From Fulvimarina sp. (GTDB taxonomy: Bacteria > Pseudomonadota > Alphaproteobacteria > Rhizobiales > Rhizobiaceae): DNA of 53,519 nt. A program made the position numbers and the translations under genes. How positions within the stretch are numbered: position 1 is the stretch's first letter; each line of letters opens with the position of its first letter. The stretch covers positions 30,995-84,513 of the forward strand of contig PACL01000082.1 of NCBI GenBank assembly GCA_002700095.1, read 5' to 3'. A model generated the notes under the pieces. It searched no databases, had not been told where the DNA came from, and saw only the letters and a program-made list of their open reading frames with translations. Below, one piece after another: positions 8,776 to 17,523 of the stretch.

Positions 8776-9501
8776 ATGAGCGCACGCATCGCCGTGGTCG
8801 AGGACGAGGAAGCGCTGGGGGTTCTCCTGCGCTACAACCTCGAATCGGAAGGCTACCAGGTCGACGTGATCGCCCGCGGCGACGAGGCCGATCTGCGCCT
8901 CAAGGAGGAGCTCCCCGATCTCCTCATCCTCGACTGGATGCTGCCGGGCCTGTCCGGCGTCGAGCTCTGCCGGCGGTTGCGCCAGCGGGAGGCCTCGGAG
9001 CGCCTGCCGATCATCATGCTGACGGCGCGCGGCGAAGAGTCCGAGCGGGTGCGCGGCCTTTCCGTTGGCGCCGACGACTATGTCGTCAAGCCGTTCTCGA
9101 CGCCGGAACTCGTCGCCCGGGTCCGGGCGATGCTGCGGCGCGCCAAGCCCGAGAAGATCGCGACGCACCTGTCGGCCGGCGACATCGATCTCGACCGGGA
9201 GACCCACCGGGTTCGCCGGGCCGGCCGCGAGATCAAGCTCGGGCCGACGGAGTTCCGGCTTCTGGAGTTCTTCATGCAGTCGCCGGGCCGGGTGTTCTCC
9301 CGCGAGCAGCTTCTCGACGGCGTCTGGGGCCGCGACATCTATGTCGACGAACGCACCGTCGACGTCCATGTCGGGCGCCTCAGGAAGGCCATCAACCGCG
9401 GCCGCCAGCGCGACCCGATCCGCACCGTGCGCGGCGCCGGCTATGCCCTAGACGAGAACTTCACCACGGCGAAGACGGCCAAGGAGAAGGCGGCGAGCTG
9501 A
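8776..9501 (+). CDS. phoB: Phosphate regulon response regulator PhoB
   Basis: PhoB is an OmpR-family activator that binds Pho boxes such as the one at 3002-3030. The 241 residues comprise a receiver domain (about 3-120) with the acidic pocket VVEDEE, phospho-acceptor D53 in LILDWMLPG, the switch Thr in IIMLTARGEE and the Lys of YVVKPFST. A winged-helix DNA-binding domain follows (about 135-230, ending RTVRGAGYALDENF). The start is 4 bases after phoU. It is the last gene of the block and converges with the acyl-CoA ligase gene after 31 bases. Confidence 0.96.
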   Translation: MSARIAVVEDEEALGVLLRYNLESEGYQVDVIARGDEADLRLKEELPDLLILDWMLPGLSGVELCRRLRQREASERLPIIMLTARGEESERVRGLSVGADDYVVKPFSTPELVARVRAMLRRAKPEKIATHLSAGDIDLDRETHRVRRAGREIKLGPTEFRLLEFFMQSPGRVFSREQLLDGVWGRDIYVDERTVDVHVGRLRKAINRGRQRDPIRTVRGAGYALDENFTTAKTAKEKAAS

Positions 9502-9510
9502 AAGCTCGCC
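9492..9510. terminator. Hairpin at the phoB end, between convergent genes
   Basis: GGCGAGCT (9492-9499) pairs with AGCTCGCC (9503-9510) around a GAA loop that contains part of the phoB stop codon. It sits at the 31-base junction with the convergent ligase gene. No T-run is present on either strand, so it is only a possible bidirectional terminator. Confidence 0.4.
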
Positions 9511-9532
9511 TCTGCCCCGGTGGGGCGCGACA

Positions 9533-11200
9533 TCAGCTCCTGAGCTCGCGCCGCAGCACCTTGCCGACCGCCGATTTCGGCAGTTCGTCGCGGAACTCGA
9601 TGATCCGCGGCCGCTTGTAGCCGGTGAGGTTCTCTCTGCAGTAGGAGCGGATCGCGCCTTCGTCGAGCGCCTCGTCGCTGCGCACGACGAACAGCTTGAC
9701 CGCCTCGCCGGATCCTTCGTCGGCAATGGCGATCGCCGCCGCCTCGACGACGCCCGGCATGCGCGTCACCACCTCCTCGATCTCGTTCGGATAGACGTTG
9801 AAGCCCGAGACGTTGATCATGTCCTTCTTGCGGTCGACGATCTTGAAGAGCCCGTCGGCGCTCATTACCCCGACGTCGCCCGAGCGGAAGAAGCCGTCGG
9901 CGGTCATCACCGCCGTGGTCTCCTCGGGGCGATTCCAGTAGCCGGCCATGACCTGCGGCCCGCGGATGGCGATCTCGCCCACCTCGCCGGGGGCCAGATG
10001 CGTCCCGTCCTCGCCGAGCACCGCCAGCTCGGTCGAGGGCAGCGGCACGCCGATGTTGCCGGTGTATTCCGACCGGTCCGTCGGATTGCAGCAGGCCGAC
10101 GGCGAGGTCTCGGACAGCCCGTAGCCCTCGCAGATCGAGACGCCGGTCAGTTTCTTCCAGCGCTCGGCCGTGGCTGCCTGGACGGCCATGCCGCCGCCGA
10201 CGGCGAGCTTCAGCGACGACCAGTCGACGCTCTTCGCTTCGGGATGCAGCGCGATCGCGTTGAACAGCGTGTTGACGGCCGGGAAGGAGTGGAACCGGAA
10301 CGGCTTGATCGCCTTCAGCGTCGCCGGAATGTCGCGGGGATTGGGGATCAGGATCGACGCGCCGCCGTTGCGCACCGACAGCATCAGGTTCACCGTGAAG
10401 CCGAAGATATGGTAGATCGGGAGCGCGCAGACGGTCACCGACTGCTCGCCTGGCGCCAGATGCTTCAGGGCCGGCGAATTCCACGCCTCCGACTGCAAGA
10501 CGTTGGCGACGATGTTGCGGTGGGACAGCATCGCGCCCTTGGCGACACCGGTCGTGCCGCCGGTATATTGCAGGACCGCGATGTCCTCCGGCGCGACGTC
10601 CACCTTGACGGGATTGCCCTTGGCGCCGGTCGCCAGCGCCTGCTTGAACGAGACCGATCCGGGAAGATCGAAGGCCGGCACCATCTTCTTGACGCGGCGC
10701 ACGACGAAATTGACGATCGTGCCCTTCAGGAACGGCAAGAGGTCGCCCATCGCCGTGACGACGACGTGCTCGACGTCGGTCTTCTGGCGGCAGGCGGCGA
10801 AGGTCGCGGCCATGTTCTCGAGGAGGACGATGGCCTTGGCGCCGGAATCCTTCAGCTGATGGGCGAGTTCGCCGGGCGTATAGAGCGGATTGACGTTGAC
10901 GATGGTCAGCCCGGCCATCGCCGCTCCGGCGATCGCCACCGGATATTGCGGCACGTTGGGCATCATCAGCGCGATCCGGTCGCCCTTCTTCAGCCCGAGC
11001 GTCTGGAGATAGGCGGCGAAATCGCGCGCCAGCTCCCCGAAGCGTCGATAGGTGAAGACGGCCCCCATGAAATGCAGGGCATTGCGGTCCGCGAAGGTCG
11101 AAAAGGCGTTGTCGAGCAGATCGGCGAGCGATCGATAGCCGATGTCGGCGAGCTCCGACGGCACTCCCTCAGGGTAGTGCGCGAGCCAGGGTTTGTTCAT
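9533..11200 (-). CDS. Long-chain fatty acid-CoA ligase (FadD-type AMP-binding enzyme)
   Basis: It activates a carboxylic acid, probably a medium- or long-chain fatty acid, to its CoA thioester through an acyl-adenylate, for beta-oxidation or lipid synthesis. The 555 residues have the ANL-family motifs in order: P-loop YTGGTTGVAKGAMLS (212-226), A5 GYGLSET (359-365), A8 RSGDVG and KIVDRKKDMI, and the C-terminal catalytic Lys in KSAVGKVLRRELR. Length and the N-terminal phrase SLADLLDNAFSTFADRNA fit FadD. It stands alone, converging with phoB. The exact chain length preference cannot be read from sequence. Confidence 0.88.
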   Translation of the reverse strand: MNKPWLAHYPEGVPSELADIGYRSLADLLDNAFSTFADRNALHFMGAVFTYRRFGELARDFAAYLQTLGLKKGDRIALMMPNVPQYPVAIAGAAMAGLTIVNVNPLYTPGELAHQLKDSGAKAIVLLENMAATFAACRQKTDVEHVVVTAMGDLLPFLKGTIVNFVVRRVKKMVPAFDLPGSVSFKQALATGAKGNPVKVDVAPEDIAVLQYTGGTTGVAKGAMLSHRNIVANVLQSEAWNSPALKHLAPGEQSVTVCALPIYHIFGFTVNLMLSVRNGGASILIPNPRDIPATLKAIKPFRFHSFPAVNTLFNAIALHPEAKSVDWSSLKLAVGGGMAVQAATAERWKKLTGVSICEGYGLSETSPSACCNPTDRSEYTGNIGVPLPSTELAVLGEDGTHLAPGEVGEIAIRGPQVMAGYWNRPEETTAVMTADGFFRSGDVGVMSADGLFKIVDRKKDMINVSGFNVYPNEIEEVVTRMPGVVEAAAIAIADEGSGEAVKLFVVRSDEALDEGAIRSYCRENLTGYKRPRIIEFRDELPKSAVGKVLRRELRS

Positions 11201-11383
11201 GCGGCATTCCTCCCATCTTTGACGTTATCGTAAAGGTCAGTCGACGCCAAGCGGGCCGCTCACGGGAGCGGCATGACCGCGAACGGCTGCCTTCGCGGCC
11301 GATGCTTGAGGATGACCGGCGGGTCGAAGATAGGGGGCAGCAAGAGCGGGATGAAGGAGTGCCGGCCGGGGAGACGCCCCGGC

Positions 11384-11412
11384 CGAAACGCGAAACCCCG
11401 CCGAAGCGGGGT
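11384..11412 (-). terminator. Rho-independent terminator for the ParA-like gene
   Basis: Read on the minus strand, ACCCCGC-TTCG-GCGGGGT (11412-11395) is a perfect 7-bp stem with a stable TTCG loop, followed by a T-containing stretch (TTCGCGTTT). A second 8-bp hairpin (11364-11371 with 11377-11384) follows. It lies about 80 bases past the stop of the gene at 11495-12199. The rest of the 11201-11494 gap holds no visible gene. Confidence 0.65.
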
Positions 11413-11494
11413 CCCGGAGACGTCGCCCTCGCGGGGACCGTCGAAAGCGGGAAAGCGGCTGCCGGTCCCCGCGCGCGAGTGGGGGGCGAGGCGG

Positions 11495-12199
11495 TCAGGC
11501 CGCCTTGCGGACCATCTCGCGCCTCGCCGGCGAGGCCTTCTCCTGGCGTGCACCGAGGATGCCGATCTCGTAGGCGAGGCTCGCAGCCTCCGCCCGGGCG
11601 CGGTCGAGACCGGGGGCGACCTCTTCCTCCAGCGTGAAGATCGTGCCGCCGAGCAGGAACGGCGCTTCATAGGCGGCGCGCTGGACGAGGCCGATCGGCA
11701 GCCGCGCCGTGGCGCTCTCGGCGATGATCGTCTCGACGCTGCGGGCGATGCGGCTCGGGATGGTGGCGACGGCGCTGGCGACGAAGCAGCGGTCGCGCGA
11801 ACGGCGGCCGCGGCCGGCGTCGTCGGCAAGCATGCGGTCGGTCTCAACGGCATATTGCGCCGACAGCGGCGAGAAGCGCACCGGGATCAGCGCGCGGTCG
11901 GAGAGGCGGGCGGCCATCCGGATCATCGCCGCCTCGTCGCCCGCATCGATGACGACGAGGTCGCCGCGCTTGCGCGCCGCACGGACCAGCCGCTCCATCG
12001 CTGCCTCGTCGCGGCTGCGCTCCACCCAGATCTTCGAGGGCACGGCGCCCCGCGCTGCCCAGTCGGCAAGGTCGCCGTCGCGGGCCGCATCAATCAGGAG
12101 CACCGGGATGTCGGCAGCGGCGGCCACGCTGGCCAGCGTGAGCGCGACGGTGGAGGATCCTGATGTCTTGAGCGAACCGACGGAGACCACGGAAATCAT
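11495..12199 (-). CDS. Orphan ParA/MinD-like protein with degenerate P-loop
   Basis: The 234-residue protein has the fold signature of ParA-type ATPases: an N-terminal strand and loop MISVVSVGSLKTSGSSTVAL, a switch-like segment VLLIDAARDGDLADW, a Walker B-like LVVIDAGDE and a C-terminal helical part. The deviant Walker A KGGxGK(T/S) is altered: K11 and T17 remain, but the two glycines are T12-S13, the next glycine is S15 and the catalytic lysine is S16. ATP hydrolysis is therefore doubtful. There is no parB nearby and no plasmid genes. A ribosome site (AAAGGGACG) precedes the ATG. Possible roles are a structural or regulatory relative of ParA/VirC1-like proteins; function unknown. Confidence 0.7.
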   Translation of the reverse strand: MISVVSVGSLKTSGSSTVALTLASVAAAADIPVLLIDAARDGDLADWAARGAVPSKIWVERSRDEAAMERLVRAARKRGDLVVIDAGDEAAMIRMAARLSDRALIPVRFSPLSAQYAVETDRMLADDAGRGRRSRDRCFVASAVATIPSRIARSVETIIAESATARLPIGLVQRAAYEAPFLLGGTIFTLEEEVAPGLDRARAEAASLAYEIGILGARQEKASPARREMVRKAA

Positions 12200-12529
12200 G
12201 CGAACGTCCCTTTCTGCGCCCCTCGGGGCGCGGGTTGCGAAGAGCCAGGGCGGGGACCTTCTCGAAGGCCGGGCCGGGGCGAACGGGCGGAACCTGTCGC
12301 CTTCCGTCCGGCGCGCGGTCGCGGCCGTCGGCTGGCAGGCCGATTGAGCCGGAGTTAAGGGAAGGTGGCTTGGGCGAAGCTTGAGCGATGCGCAGGGCCC
12401 GTTACGGTCGGACGTCGCCGGGCCGAGATCCCGCCCCCGCCGTCAGCTGGCGGTAAATTTTGCCGGCGCCCGCCCGGCTCGGCCCAAACGCCCCTTTCGC
12501 CGGCTCGCGCCGCGTGGCAAAAGGCCGCC
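12200..12529. other. Divergent intergenic region, no gene seen
   Basis: This 330-base region separates the minus-strand ParA-like gene from the plus-strand ABC-F gene and should hold both promoters, though I cannot place either. It contains a perfect inverted repeat, GCGCCCC (12216-12222) with GGGGCGC (12225-12231), close to the ParA-like start. An open frame running into the ABC-F gene from 12365 lacks convincing coding content and was not used. Confidence 0.5.
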
Positions 12530-14437
12530 ATGCTTCAGATCACCGACCTTACCGCGCGGGTTGCCGGGCGCCTGCTCATCGACCATGCCAGCCTCACCCT
12601 GCCGACCGGCACCAAGGCGGGCCTCGTCGGGCGCAACGGCGCCGGGAAGTCGACGCTGTTCCGCATCATCACCGGCGATCTGTCGCCGGAGACGGGGTCG
12701 GTGTCGTTTCCCAAGAACACCCGGCTCGGCCAGGTAGCCCAGGAGGCACCGGGCACGGAAGAGTCGCTGATCGAGATCGTGCTGAAGGCCGATGCCGAGC
12801 GCCTCGCGCTTCTCCAGGAAGCCGAAACCGCGAGCGATCCCACCCGTATCGCCGACATCCACACGCGCCTCGCCGACATCGAGTCGCATTCGGCCGAGGC
12901 GCGGGCGTCGGCGATCCTCTCCGGCCTCGGCTTCGACATGGCAGCGCAGGCCCGGCCCGCCTCGTCCTTTTCCGGCGGCTGGCGCATGCGCGTCGCGCTG
13001 GCGGCGGTGCTGTTCTCGCGGCCCGACCTCCTGCTTCTCGACGAGCCGACCAACTATCTCGATCTGGAAGGCACGCTGTGGCTGGAAAACTTCGTCCAGC
13101 GCTATCCCTATACCGTCCTCGTCATCTCCCATGACCGCGACGTCCTCAACAACGCGGTCTCCTCGATCGTCCATCTCGACCAGCAGAAGCTGAACTTCTA
13201 TCGCGGCGACTACGACCAGTTTGCCCGCCAGCGGGCCGAAAAGCTGGAACTCCTGCAGAAGTCGATCGCCAAGCAGGACGCAGCGCGCAAGCACATGGAG
13301 TCCTTCGTCGAGCGCTTCCGGGCCAAGGCGTCCAAGGCCCGCCAGGCCCAGTCGCGGCTGAAGGCGCTGGAGAAGATGGGGCCGATCCAGTCGATCGTCG
13401 AAGAGCACGTCACGCCCTTCGTCTTCCCCGCGCCGGAGAAGCAGCCCGCCTCGCCGATCATCCGCATGGAAAACGTCGCCGTCGGCTATCAGCCGGGCCG
13501 ACCGATCCTGACGAGCCTCGATCTCAGGATCGACACCGACGACCGCATCGCGCTGCTCGGCCAGAACGGCAACGGCAAGTCCACCTTCGCCAAGCTCGTC
13601 GCGGACCGCCTGAAGGAACAGGCCGGCACCATCACCCGCGCCCCGGGGCTGAAGATCGCCTTCTTCGCCCAGCACCAGATCGACGACCTGCGGCCGGCGG
13701 AAAGCGCCGTCCAGCACGTGCGCCGGCAGATGCCCGAGGCGCCGGAGGCGAAAGTCCGGGCCAAGGTGGCGCAGATGGGCCTGCCGACGGCGAAAATGGA
13801 CACCGCCGCCGAGAAGCTCTCCGGCGGCGAGAAGGCGCGGCTCCTGATGGGCCTTGCGACCCTCGACGCGCCGAACCTCCTGATCCTCGACGAGCCGACC
13901 AACCATCTCGACATCGAGGCCCGCCAGAGCCTCGTCCACGCCCTCAACGACTATCCCGGCGCCGTCATCCTGATCAGCCACGACCGCCACATGGTCGAGG
14001 CGACGATGGACCGCCTGTGGATCGTCGGCGACGGCACCGTGTCGCGCTATGACGGCGACCTCGAGGACTACAAGAAGCTGATCCTCTCCGGCTCGCGCTC
14101 GGGCGGCGGGTCGGCGGGCGGTGCGGGCACCGAGCCGGTCGTGATCGAGCCGCAGGTCTCCAAGGTCGACCAGCGCCGTCAGGCGGCCGAGCGGCGCGAG
14201 GCGCTGAAGCCGCTCAAGAAGAAGATCAGCCAGCTGGAGATCCAGATCTCCCGTCTGCAGAAGACCATCGCCGACTACGACGAGAAGCTCGCCGACCCGG
14301 CGCTCTACGCCAAGGATCCGGCGCGGGCGACCAGCCTCAACAAGCAGCGAGCCGATGCGGCGAAGACGCTCGCCTCCTGCGAGGAGGACTGGCTGGGGCT
14401 GACCGAGGAGCACGACGCCGCCATGGCGGCCGAGTAG
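12530..14437 (+). CDS. ABC-F family ATPase (YheS/Uup-like)
   Basis: ABC-F proteins act on the ribosome E site as translation factors and carry no transmembrane domain. The 635 residues contain two ABC cassettes: Walker A GRNGAGKST (34-42), signature FSGGWRMRVALA and Walker B LLLLDEPTNYLDLEG. The second has GQNGNGKST, LSGGEKARLLMG and LLILDEPTNHLDIEA, with switch histidines in ISHDRD and ISHDRH. Between the cassettes is the Lys/Arg-rich interdomain linker (about 240-290). The tail (about 555-630) is a charged coiled coil as in YheS and Uup. The start at 12530 matches the family N-terminus, with AAGG before it. Both cassettes look catalytically competent. Confidence 0.9.
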   Translation: MLQITDLTARVAGRLLIDHASLTLPTGTKAGLVGRNGAGKSTLFRIITGDLSPETGSVSFPKNTRLGQVAQEAPGTEESLIEIVLKADAERLALLQEAETASDPTRIADIHTRLADIESHSAEARASAILSGLGFDMAAQARPASSFSGGWRMRVALAAVLFSRPDLLLLDEPTNYLDLEGTLWLENFVQRYPYTVLVISHDRDVLNNAVSSIVHLDQQKLNFYRGDYDQFARQRAEKLELLQKSIAKQDAARKHMESFVERFRAKASKARQAQSRLKALEKMGPIQSIVEEHVTPFVFPAPEKQPASPIIRMENVAVGYQPGRPILTSLDLRIDTDDRIALLGQNGNGKSTFAKLVADRLKEQAGTITRAPGLKIAFFAQHQIDDLRPAESAVQHVRRQMPEAPEAKVRAKVAQMGLPTAKMDTAAEKLSGGEKARLLMGLATLDAPNLLILDEPTNHLDIEARQSLVHALNDYPGAVILISHDRHMVEATMDRLWIVGDGTVSRYDGDLEDYKKLILSGSRSGGGSAGGAGTEPVVIEPQVSKVDQRRQAAERREALKPLKKKISQLEIQISRLQKTIADYDEKLADPALYAKDPARATSLNKQRADAAKTLASCEEDWLGLTEEHDAAMAAE

Positions 14438-14629
14438 GCGCATCCGGCGCAACTTCCGCCCAGTGGCGCGAGGCGTCGGCCGGACGGGTCACCTCTCCCG
14501 GCGAGAGCGACAGCATCTGCGGCAGGCGCCGGTCTTGCGCCGCGGGCTCTGCGAATCGGATCGCGCCCTGTCCGCTCGTCTCCGCAGGATCGGGGCGCAG
14601 AACCGGGCGTCGCTCCTGCCGATCGTGCT

Positions 14630-15169
14630 CTATCCCCGCGTGCCCTGCGCCGGGCGGATTTCGGCATCCAGCCTCGTCACCGCGACGCCCTTGGCCAGCC
14701 GCTCCAGCGTCGGCAAGGCACCGGCCTGGCCGGCGAGGCCGACCGCCTGGCTGCGGCGCACCAGAAATCCTTCCGCCAGCGCCATTCGGATCCGGCGCAG
14801 CCGCTGCAGGAAGCGCGGCTGATCGATCGCCGCCCGGCGAAAGCGGGCGCAGGGCGGCACCGACCGTCCCGCCTGAACCGCCTCGACATGCTCGACCACC
14901 GCGCCGATCCAGCCGGGCATCAGCCGCGCGCCCGGTTCGACCAGCAGCAGCCACTCGCCCTTCGCCGTGCGAACCGCCTCGCGCAGGTCTTCCGCAGATA
15001 TCACCCGGCATCCGGCATGATCGGCGACCTTGCGGGCATCGCTCCCCATCTGGCGATCGACCAAGACGACCTCGCGCACGAGGCCCTCCACCGCCCCGGG
15101 AACGAGGCTCGCCAATGTGGACGCCAGCTTCTGGTCGTCCGGCCCGCAGTCGATGAATACGCTCAGCAT
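14630..15169 (-). CDS. Small glycosyltransferase-like protein
   Basis: The 179-residue protein starts MLSVFIDCGPDDQKLASTLA and includes VREVVLVDRQMGSDARKVAD and GEWLLLVEPGARLMPGWIGA, which recall the nucleotide-sugar-binding half of GT-A (family 2) glycosyltransferases. It is short, and no DxD metal site is evident (the corresponding stretch reads LLLVEPGA). Catalysis may therefore be lost or the fold may be reused. It is divergent from the radical SAM gene across a 126-base region containing an SOS box. It converges with the ABC-F gene. Confidence 0.65.
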   Translation of the reverse strand: MLSVFIDCGPDDQKLASTLASLVPGAVEGLVREVVLVDRQMGSDARKVADHAGCRVISAEDLREAVRTAKGEWLLLVEPGARLMPGWIGAVVEHVEAVQAGRSVPPCARFRRAAIDQPRFLQRLRRIRMALAEGFLVRRSQAVGLAGQAGALPTLERLAKGVAVTRLDAEIRPAQGTRG

Positions 15170-15219
15170 CCGGCCGGGGTAACGCAGGTTGCGGAACCAT
15201 GCCAGCCCGATCGCATTTT

Positions 15220-15234
15220 GTTCTTGTAATGTTC
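15220..15234 (+). promoter_or_regulatory. Candidate LexA (SOS) box, GTTC-N7-GTTC
   Basis: GTTC at 15220-15223 and GTTC at 15231-15234 are separated by exactly seven bases, the direct-repeat operator of alphaproteobacterial LexA. It lies 61 bases before the radical SAM start codon and 50 bases before the divergent glycosyltransferase-like gene. The radical SAM family (COG1533, SplB-like) is linked to DNA repair, which makes SOS control sensible. Confidence 0.6.
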
Positions 15235-15295
15235 TCGTTCTGGCTTTAATGATTCGTTCATCGAATGCGAAAGCCCAACGACTGGAGGGCAGGAC

Positions 15296-16453
15296 ATGCA
15301 GCAGATCACGGCGGCCGATCGCGCGGCCTTTTCCACCGCCAACGGCATCGAGATCGCGAACCACATCGTCGATGGCGCCAATCTGCGCGTTCCGGCGGAG
15401 CGCCGGCGCGGCCGCGGCGCGGGCATCAACCCGTCCGGGCGCTACGAGCCGTTCTCGCGCTCGTCCTTCGACGACGGCTGGGAGACGCTGGACAGCCTGC
15501 CTGCCTTCAAGACCGAGGTGCAGGTCGAGAAGCCGAAGACGATCATCACCCGCAACGCCTCGCCGGACATCTCCTTCGACCGGTCGATCAACCCCTACCG
15601 GGGCTGCGAGCATGGCTGCGTCTACTGCTTCGCCCGGCCGAGCCACGCCTATATGGGCCTGTCGCCGGGGCTCGACTTCGAATCCAAGCTGTTCGTCAAG
15701 CCGAACGCGGCCGAACTCCTGGAGCGCGAGCTGTCCAAGCCCGGCTACGAGGTGAAGTCGATCGCCATCGGCACCAATACCGATCCCTACCAGCCGATCG
15801 AGAAGGACCGGCGGGTGATGCGCGAGATCCTCGAAGTGCTGGAGGCGGCCAATCATCCGGTCGGCATCGTCACCAAGTCGGCGCTGGTGACGCGGGACAT
15901 CGACATCCTGTCGCGCATGGCGGCCAAGGGCCTCGTCAAGGTGGCGCTGTCGGTGACCACCCTCGACCGGACCCTGGCGCGGGCGATGGAGCCGCGGGCG
16001 GCGACGCCGGCCAAGCGCCTCGAGGCGGTCAGGGCGCTCTCGGAAGCCAGGATCCCGACCATGGTGATGACCGCGCCGATCATCCCCGGCCTCAATGATT
16101 CGGAGATCGAGCGGCTTCTGGAGGCCGCCGTGACGGCCGGCGCGAAGGAGGCGGGTTACGTGCTCCTGCGGCTGCCGCTGGAGGTTGCACCGCTGTTCAA
16201 GGACTGGCTGCTGCGGCACTACCCGGATCGCTACCGCCATGTCCTGTCGCTCTTGCGCTCGATGCGCGACGGCAAGGATTACGACGCCGAGTGGGGCAAG
16301 CGGATGAAGGGCAGCGGCCCCTACGCCTTCCAGATCCGCCGCCGCTTCGAGATGACCGCCCGCCGCCTCGACCTCAACGCCGACCGCGTCAAGCTGAAGA
16401 CCGATCTCTTCACGCCGCCGAAGGCCGCCGGCGTACAACTCGCCCTGTTGTAG
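15296..16453 (+). CDS. PA0069 family radical SAM protein (SplB/COG1533-like)
   Basis: The 385-residue protein has the radical SAM cluster motif at CEHGCVYC (C104, C108, C111), preceded by [10 protein letters not shown], which is diagnostic of the PA0069/SplB-like group. Downstream come the SAM-binding [28 protein letters not shown] and [11 protein letters not shown]. The C-terminal part (about 300-385) is the extension typical of PA0069. Members resemble spore photoproduct lyase but no substrate is established for this subgroup. The ATG follows GGAGGGCAGGAC. The upstream SOS box suggests a DNA-damage role. Confidence 0.88.
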   Translation: MQQITAADRAAFSTANGIEIANHIVDGANLRVPAERRRGRGAGINPSGRYEPFSRSSFDDGWETLDSLPAFKTEVQVEKPKTIITRNASPDISFDRSINPYRGCEHGCVYCFARPSHAYMGLSPGLDFESKLFVKPNAAELLERELSKPGYEVKSIAIGTNTDPYQPIEKDRRVMREILEVLEAANHPVGIVTKSALVTRDIDILSRMAAKGLVKVALSVTTLDRTLARAMEPRAATPAKRLEAVRALSEARIPTMVMTAPIIPGLNDSEIERLLEAAVTAGAKEAGYVLLRLPLEVAPLFKDWLLRHYPDRYRHVLSLLRSMRDGKDYDAEWGKRMKGSGPYAFQIRRRFEMTARRLDLNADRVKLKTDLFTPPKAAGVQLALL

Positions 16454-16515
16454 TCGCCGCAACGACTGCGACAGGGCCGCGTGCCGGGATCGTTCGACGA
16501 TGCCGGCTCGCAGAT

Positions 16516-16576
16516 CCCGAACGCCCGCTTGCGTTCGGGCCCGGGCCTTCGGGCTCCCGCGCCCCCGGGAGCCTTT
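16516..16576 (+). terminator. Double hairpin terminator after the radical SAM gene
   Basis: A 9-bp perfect stem (16516-16524 with 16531-16539) is followed by an 8-bp stem (16552-16559 with 16566-16573) and TTT at 16574-16576. It lies between the radical SAM stop (16453) and the rnhB start (16623). Confidence 0.5.
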
Positions 16577-16622
16577 CAAGGCCTTGCATGGGATCGGAGG
16601 ATGCGCGAGTCTCCGCCGCACG

Positions 16623-17369
16623 ATGACCGCGCATTCCTCCGATTCTCCTGTTCTCCCCAAGACGCCGAAGCGCCGCCCCGCAGCGGCCGCGGCAGGCTCG
16701 CCGAAAGCGGCACCGGCCGGCACGACGCGGCGTCAGCGCCAGTCGGTCGGCGCCAAGGGGCCGGACTTCGAGCGTGAGCGTCAGCTGATCTCGCTCGGGC
16801 AGAGCCTCGTCGCAGGCGTCGACGAGGCCGGGCGCGGTCCCCTCGCCGGACCGGTGACGGCCGCGGCCGTGATCCTCGATCCGCATGACATCCCGGACGG
16901 CCTCGACGATTCCAAGGCCCTGACATCGGAGCGGCGGGAGGAACTCTTCCTGCGCATCCTCCAGACGTCGATCGTCGCCTCGGCCTGCGCCAGCGCCGCC
17001 GAGATCGATCGTTACAACATCCGCGGTGCGACGCTGATCGCCATGCGGCGGGCCGTCGCCGCCCTCGGCGCCGCGCCCGATCACATCCTCGTCGACGGCC
17101 GCGACGTGCCGCCCGGCTGTCGCTGCCAGGCCTCGGCCGTCATTAGCGGCGACGCGGCCTCACTGTCGATCGCCGCAGCCTCGATCGTCGCCAAGGTGGT
17201 GCGCGACCGGATGATGCGGCGGGCGTGCCTGGCCTTTCCCGGCTACGGCTTTTCCGAGCACAAGGGCTACGGCACCGCCGCCCATCTCGCAGCGATCGAA
17301 GCTCATGGCCCCTCGCCCCTCCACCGCATGACCTTCAGCCCGCTGAAGCACCGCCTCCTGCTGATCTGA
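16623..17369 (+). CDS. rnhB: Ribonuclease HII
   Basis: RNase HII cuts RNA in RNA-DNA hybrids and removes misincorporated ribonucleotides from DNA. In the 248 residues the catalytic D67-E68 lie in [14 protein letters not shown] and D158 in ILVDGRD. The Asp of [17 protein letters not shown] and the downstream VVRDRMM complete the active-site region, and [15 protein letters not shown] is the family signature. The first 50 residues are a basic Ala/Pro-rich extension absent from shorter homologues. The start at 16623 was chosen because the next in-frame upstream ATG (16500) precedes the terminator hairpins. It converges with the membrane protein gene. Confidence 0.95.
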   Translation: MTAHSSDSPVLPKTPKRRPAAAAAGSPKAAPAGTTRRQRQSVGAKGPDFERERQLISLGQSLVAGVDEAGRGPLAGPVTAAAVILDPHDIPDGLDDSKALTSERREELFLRILQTSIVASACASAAEIDRYNIRGATLIAMRRAVAALGAAPDHILVDGRDVPPGCRCQASAVISGDAASLSIAAASIVAKVVRDRMMRRACLAFPGYGFSEHKGYGTAAHLAAIEAHGPSPLHRMTFSPLKHRLLLI

Positions 17370-17523
17370 GACGCACCTGCGCCGACCGCGCCAATTGCTC
17401 GATTCGGGCTGGCATGATGTTTCGCGGTTCCGCCGCGATGGCGGATCGTCTGTTAGACCGCCGCGCGAGGCTTGCGGCCGGGCTCGCGCCCGACCGTGCA
17501 CTTCCAGCGGCACGCCTGAGGGA

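Noticed and set aside
11495..12199. Plasmid or chromosome partition locus
   Set aside because: No parB, repABC or centromere-like repeats nearby, and the P-loop is degenerate.
12443..14452. A 669-codon minus-strand frame over the ABC-F gene
   Set aside because: Shadow of a well-conserved two-cassette ATPase.
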